DNA from: an uncultured Alteromonadaceae bacterium
Lineage (GTDB): Bacteria; Pseudomonadota; Gammaproteobacteria; Enterobacterales; Alteromonadaceae
Assembly: GCA_950073835.1 (NCBI GenBank)
Contig: CATMRP010000033.1
Location: 1 to 35,076 of the forward strand
Direction of reading: 5' to 3'
Length of the DNA stretch: 35,076 nt
This document shows, piece by piece, positions 31,831 through 35,076 of the stretch. The stretch's first letter is position 1. Each line of letters starts with the position of its first letter. A program made the translations under genes and the position numbers. The notes under the pieces are model-generated. The model was not told the DNA's origin. It worked only from the letters and a program-made list of their open reading frames with translations, and did no database searches.

Positions 31831-34005
31831 CTAAAAGCTCACTGACGCTGATAGCTTAACCGTTCGCGGCTCACTCAGCACCAGATAATTAGAACCAGGG
31901 TAACCGCCAACGGACGCCCAGTAATTATTATCAAACACGTTATCGATACGCGCGCGGAGCGTGATGTCTGTCAGGCCAACCAGGAAACTGTATCGTGCAC
32001 CAATATCAAACCGGTTAGACGCGTCTACTTCCAGGCTGTTGTCTGCACTGGCGTATTGCTCAGACGTATAGGCAGCGCGGGCGTCGAGCGTCAGACCAGG
32101 AAGGGCCATAACGTCCCATTCAAGGTTTACATTTAACTGCAGATCCGGCACGCCAATCGCTGTTTTGCCATCTAACAGGCCGCCCTGGGTTTTGGTCATT
32201 TCGGCATCCAGCCAGGTAAAGCCACCTACAACGCGAAGGTTGTCGGCAGGCATGCCAAACACACTTAGTTCTACGCCCTGATTTTCCTGTTCGCCGTCGG
32301 TTGAAAAGACATTGTCTTTCACCACAGATGACTGCTTCGACGTGCTAAACACACTTAACGCACCACCATACCGGCCGGCATCGTATTTTACGCCCACTTC
32401 AATCTGCTCAGCGCTATAAGGGTCAAACACCTCACCGGCATTCTCAATGGGCTCACCGCCACTGCTGGCTGGCGCCACTTCTCCTGGCAATAGCCCTTCA
32501 ATATAGTTGGCGTAATAAGACAATTGCTCTGAGGATTTATAGACGACACCCGCAACCGGTGTGAATTTCGACTCATCATAAGACGCTAAGGCAGAGCCAT
32601 CATTGTAATTGAAGGAACGGGTCTCGATATTTTGTAAACGACCCCCCACGGTTACCAGTAATCTACCATCCAGCAACGACAACATATCGGCAATAGCCAC
32701 ACTCGACAGGTCGGTTTCTTCAGTCACCAGCGGGTTGTTGAGTTCACCGCCAACAAAAAAATCTGCGGCAGGCATATCTGCCGGTTGCGGATCATAAATA
32801 CTGCCAGGAAACCCTGCGAAGCTGGAAAACGCATAGGCGTTTTCAGACGACAGTGAAAACACCGACGCCGACGTGATCAGTGTATGAGCCACATCGCCGG
32901 TGGCAAATTCTATATTCACGCCTACTTCACCAGAGCGAATACTGTCGTTACGAGCGTTGTCGAAACGATAAGCACTGCTATCGCCGCTCACTTGCGCGGT
33001 AGGGTTTGCAAAAATGTTGTCTTCTTCACCCTCCCGGAATCCATATGCCGCCCAGGCGGTAATGGTATCGGTAAAGTCATATTCGCCGCGAACGGCACCA
33101 AAAAGCTGGCGTTCATTGGTATAAGTCCATGGCTGAGCAAAGTTGGTATCGCTTTCAGGCGCGTCTGGAATACCACCAGAGGGGGTGACTGCCGGACGTG
33201 GCGCATCGACCTGGTGATCCTGAAAGCCTATATCCAGCGACACCCTTACTTTTTCGCCTTCGTGATCGATACCCACCGAGGCAACGCTCAAATCGCGGTC
33301 CTGATTCTCAACGCTGGTTTCGCCGCCGCGTTGAACCAGATTAACACGTACACCAGTGCTGTTACCTTCTTCACCAAAGCGGCGGCTCACATCTACTGCG
33401 CCCAGTAAATGGCCTTGTGATTCATAGCCCAGTGTAAAGCGGTTAAGCGGCTCTTCGCCGGCCCGCTTAGGCACAATATTCACCGAACCGCCCAGACCAC
33501 TGCCACCCGGAGCAGCACCATTTAGAAAGGCACTGGCACCACGAAACACTTCTACCCGCTCAAGGAGTTCTGCTGCCACATACTGGCGCGGTAAAATGCC
33601 GAATAAACCGTTGTAAGTCATATCGTCGGAATACACGGGCAAACCGCGCATAACGTACAGTTCCTGAAAGTTACCAAATCCTTTTGCAACGCGTACTACC
33701 GGGTCATTTTGCAGCACATCCGCGACACTGCGTGATTGCTGCTCGCGAATAATATCGGCAGTAAAGTTAATGCTGTTGAAGGGCGAATCCATCATATCCA
33801 GGTTACCCAGGATACCGGCACGGCCGCCGCGCGACACCTGGCCACCGGCAAAACTATCGTTGAGTTTTACCTGAGAGCCACTGACGGTGATATGTTCAAT
33901 ATCGTCACTGGCCTCACTGTTTTGCTGTGACGTTTGAGCATAGGCGGCAGGGCTAATCATGGCTATACCGATCATCACCGTTAAGGCATTTTTACGAAAG
34001 TTCAT
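31831..34005 (-). CDS. TonB-dependent siderophore receptor
   Basis: From the ATG at 34005 (GGAA 6 bases upstream) the precursor is 724 aa; the frame extends 9 codons upstream into the leader. It has a signal peptide ending AAYA, a TonB-box-like HITVSG, a plug domain typical of ferric-siderophore receptors and a beta-barrel ending ASVSF. The plug includes SVADVLQNDPVVRVAKGFGN and then VEVFRGASAFLNGAAPGGSGLGG. It should import a ferric-hydroxamate- or catecholate-type complex, energised by TonB. The exact ligand is not readable. It is the first gene of a three-gene iron operon with a Fur-type site over its promoter. Confidence 0.94.
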   Translation of the reverse strand: MNFRKNALTVMIGIAMISPAAYAQTSQQNSEASDDIEHITVSGSQVKLNDSFAGGQVSRGGRAGILGNLDMMDSPFNSINFTADIIREQQSRSVADVLQNDPVVRVAKGFGNFQELYVMRGLPVYSDDMTYNGLFGILPRQYVAAELLERVEVFRGASAFLNGAAPGGSGLGGSVNIVPKRAGEEPLNRFTLGYESQGHLLGAVDVSRRFGEEGNSTGVRVNLVQRGGETSVENQDRDLSVASVGIDHEGEKVRVSLDIGFQDHQVDAPRPAVTPSGGIPDAPESDTNFAQPWTYTNERQLFGAVRGEYDFTDTITAWAAYGFREGEEDNIFANPTAQVSGDSSAYRFDNARNDSIRSGEVGVNIEFATGDVAHTLITSASVFSLSSENAYAFSSFAGFPGSIYDPQPADMPAADFFVGGELNNPLVTEETDLSSVAIADMLSLLDGRLLVTVGGRLQNIETRSFNYNDGSALASYDESKFTPVAGVVYKSSEQLSYYANYIEGLLPGEVAPASSGGEPIENAGEVFDPYSAEQIEVGVKYDAGRYGGALSVFSTSKQSSVVKDNVFSTDGEQENQGVELSVFGMPADNLRVVGGFTWLDAEMTKTQGGLLDGKTAIGVPDLQLNVNLEWDVMALPGLTLDARAAYTSEQYASADNSLEVDASNRFDIGARYSFLVGLTDITLRARIDNVFDNNYWASVGGYPGSNYLVLSEPRTVKLSASVSF

Positions 34006-34038
34006 TGATATTCCAAGTTCGTTGCATTGCATGAAAAC

Positions 34039-34071
34039 GCAAATGATAGTTATTTACATGTCGGTGGTCAA
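34039..34071 (-). promoter_or_regulatory. Promoter with overlapping Fur-box-like site for the siderophore operon
   Basis: On the minus strand TTGACC (34071-34066) and TATCAT (34048-34043) are 17 bases apart. The 19 bases GTAAATAACTATCATTTGC (34057-34039) match the Fur consensus at 12 of 19 positions and cover the -10 box. Iron repression by Fur is the natural reading. The site is 34 bases upstream of the receptor ATG. Confidence 0.72.
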
Positions 34072-34221
34072 TCAACTTAAGGTGGTTGCAGCAAAGCTGT
34101 ATTTTTAACACGCTGGCGGCATATTAAGGTGTAAATTATTAACGCTCTTGTTATCAGATAGTCGCCGCAGGGCAGTTGACAGGTATTAACTTGCGTAAAC
34201 CCGATAATTCAGACGGTTGGG

Positions 34222-35076
34222 CTAACTAAGGGGGTATAGTCGGCCCCTGAAGTGCTTAGCAACAGTGCTGGTGAGATACTGCTGAATCCCTGCAGCGGCG
34301 CCTGGATCAGGGAGGTTGACTGCCTTGGATGTGAACCTGCCCATACCCGCCAGAATGCAGTACCAGGAAGGCCGTAAATAAACCAATTGATCGTCAATAC
34401 TGTCGAGTGCTTCCTCAAACTCGCCACTGCCATCCCAGGCATTTAGCAACAAAGACAGGTTTTCCGGGACCCTGATATCATGGCGACAAGCCTGCCAGTA
34501 TGGCGTATCGGTGCGAGTGTTCAGATAGTAGTGAGCCACAATGTAATCGCGGATACCGTCGAACATCCTGTTCATTTCTGTATTGTATTGGGAGCGGGTA
34601 GTATTTGTTAGCGGCTCACCTAACCGGCTGGACAACTGGTAAATCCCATATTGCACCAACATCAGAGCGGTAGCCTCCAGCGGCTCGATGAAGCCCTGGG
34701 CTAAGCCAATGGCAATGCAGTTGCCACGCCAGTGTTGCTGCAAGCGGCCCACGGGCATAGTAAGGTGGCGGGCTGGTGTTTCATCGCTAATATTTAGACG
34801 GAGCCTTAATTCAGCCTCAGCTTCCTCTGGTGAACAAAACTGGCTGCTGTAGACATAGCCGTTACCCACTCTGCTAGTCAGTGGGATGTTCCACATCCAG
34901 CCACAGGATAAGCCTTCGGATCGGGTTTGCGGAGTAATAGCCTGCTGAGGTTGACTCTGTGGAGTTGGAATAGCTACAGCACGGTCGTTGAATAAGTAAT
35001 CCTGATAGCTTTGCAATGACTGCCCAAGCCCTTGTTTCATCAGCAATCCGCGAAAGCCTGAGCAATCGATAAACAG
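34222..35076 (-). CDS. Flavin-dependent tryptophan-halogenase-like protein (5' end outside window)
   Basis: The last 284 codons are present. LFIDCSGFRGLLMKQ at the edge, the signature GWMWNIPLTSRVGNGYVYSS with the WxWxI motif, and GLAQGFIEPLEATAL are characteristic of PrnA-type flavin-dependent halogenases. The FAD-binding GxGxxG and the catalytic lysine lie beyond the window and cannot be checked. Family members chlorinate or brominate indole groups with FADH2 and halide; many environmental homologues sit next to TonB receptors and have no proven substrate. It ends 216 bases upstream of the siderophore receptor on the same strand, but that gene has its own promoter. Confidence 0.88.
   Translation of the reverse strand: MFIDCSGFRGLLMKQGLGQSLQSYQDYLFNDRAVAIPTPQSQPQQAITPQTRSEGLSCGWMWNIPLTSRVGNGYVYSSQFCSPEEAEAELRLRLNISDETPARHLTMPVGRLQQHWRGNCIAIGLAQGFIEPLEATALMLVQYGIYQLSSRLGEPLTNTTRSQYNTEMNRMFDGIRDYIVAHYYLNTRTDTPYWQACRHDIRVPENLSLLLNAWDGSGEFEEALDSIDDQLVYLRPSWYCILAGMGRFTSKAVNLPDPGAAAGIQQYLTSTVAKHFRGRLYPLS

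Overview
The window reads as part of the chromosome of a marine-type gammaproteobacterium, most likely Alteromonadales. I base this on protein-level resemblance (hemC-hemD-hemX-hemY, gmk-rpoZ-spoT, recG-rsmJ) and on the mix of a secreted subtilase with a PKD domain, TonB receptors and a flavin halogenase. No rRNA, tRNA or CRISPR array was found. Host genes are compact and of balanced composition; about 9 kb in the middle is a patchwork of mobile-element remnants, and a large part of it is clearly AT-richer.

Region 1 (1-4.7 kb, minus strand): tetrapyrrole genes hemC, hemD, hemX and hemY (hemY leaves the window), with a cytosolic serine hydrolase upstream. Region 2 (4.8-8.5 kb, plus strand): gmk, rpoZ, spoT and ridA, linking GMP phosphorylation, RNA polymerase omega and (p)ppGpp turnover. 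Region 3 (8.6-13.5 kb): a periplasmic redoxin, a PaiB-like flavin protein and an unknown exported protein, then recG overlapping rsmJ. In E. coli recG follows spoT-trmH; here no trmH is seen and four other genes lie in between. Region 4 (13.5-20.7 kb): a CsgD/VpsT-like regulator, a hairpin with a T-run directly ahead of a secreted subtilase, a Prx5-type peroxiredoxin, a lipoprotein carboxylesterase and a YhiN-family flavoprotein.

Region 5 (20,737-29,824) is accessory. It begins 2 bases after the yhiN stop codon with what looks like the tnsA-side end of a Tn7-like transposon (TGTG...GACAATAAAGT plus a second similar repeat). A tnsA gene follows and is cut in its 3' part by an IS21-type istB fragment. 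Next is an internally deleted IS256-type transposase with its right inverted repeat. Then comes a 6.3 kb AT-rich cargo, then the left inverted repeat and N-terminal piece of a second IS256-type copy, and finally a frameshifted, truncated IS110-type transposase. The cargo holds a TonB-dependent receptor, a CrtC/AttH-like (DUF7064-type) protein, an APH-fold phosphotransferase and a small unknown protein, all on the minus strand, with a divergent LuxR-type regulator. It looks like a regulated uptake-and-modification module for an unknown organic substrate and is the best candidate here for an undescribed system.

Region 6 (29.8-35.1 kb, minus strand): a ferric-siderophore-type TonB receptor with a -35/-10 promoter overlapped by a Fur-box-like site, a small membrane protein, a PepSY membrane protein and, upstream, the C-terminal part of a flavin-dependent tryptophan-halogenase-like protein that runs off the window.

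All identifications rest on reading motifs and remembered family resemblance; no database search was possible.
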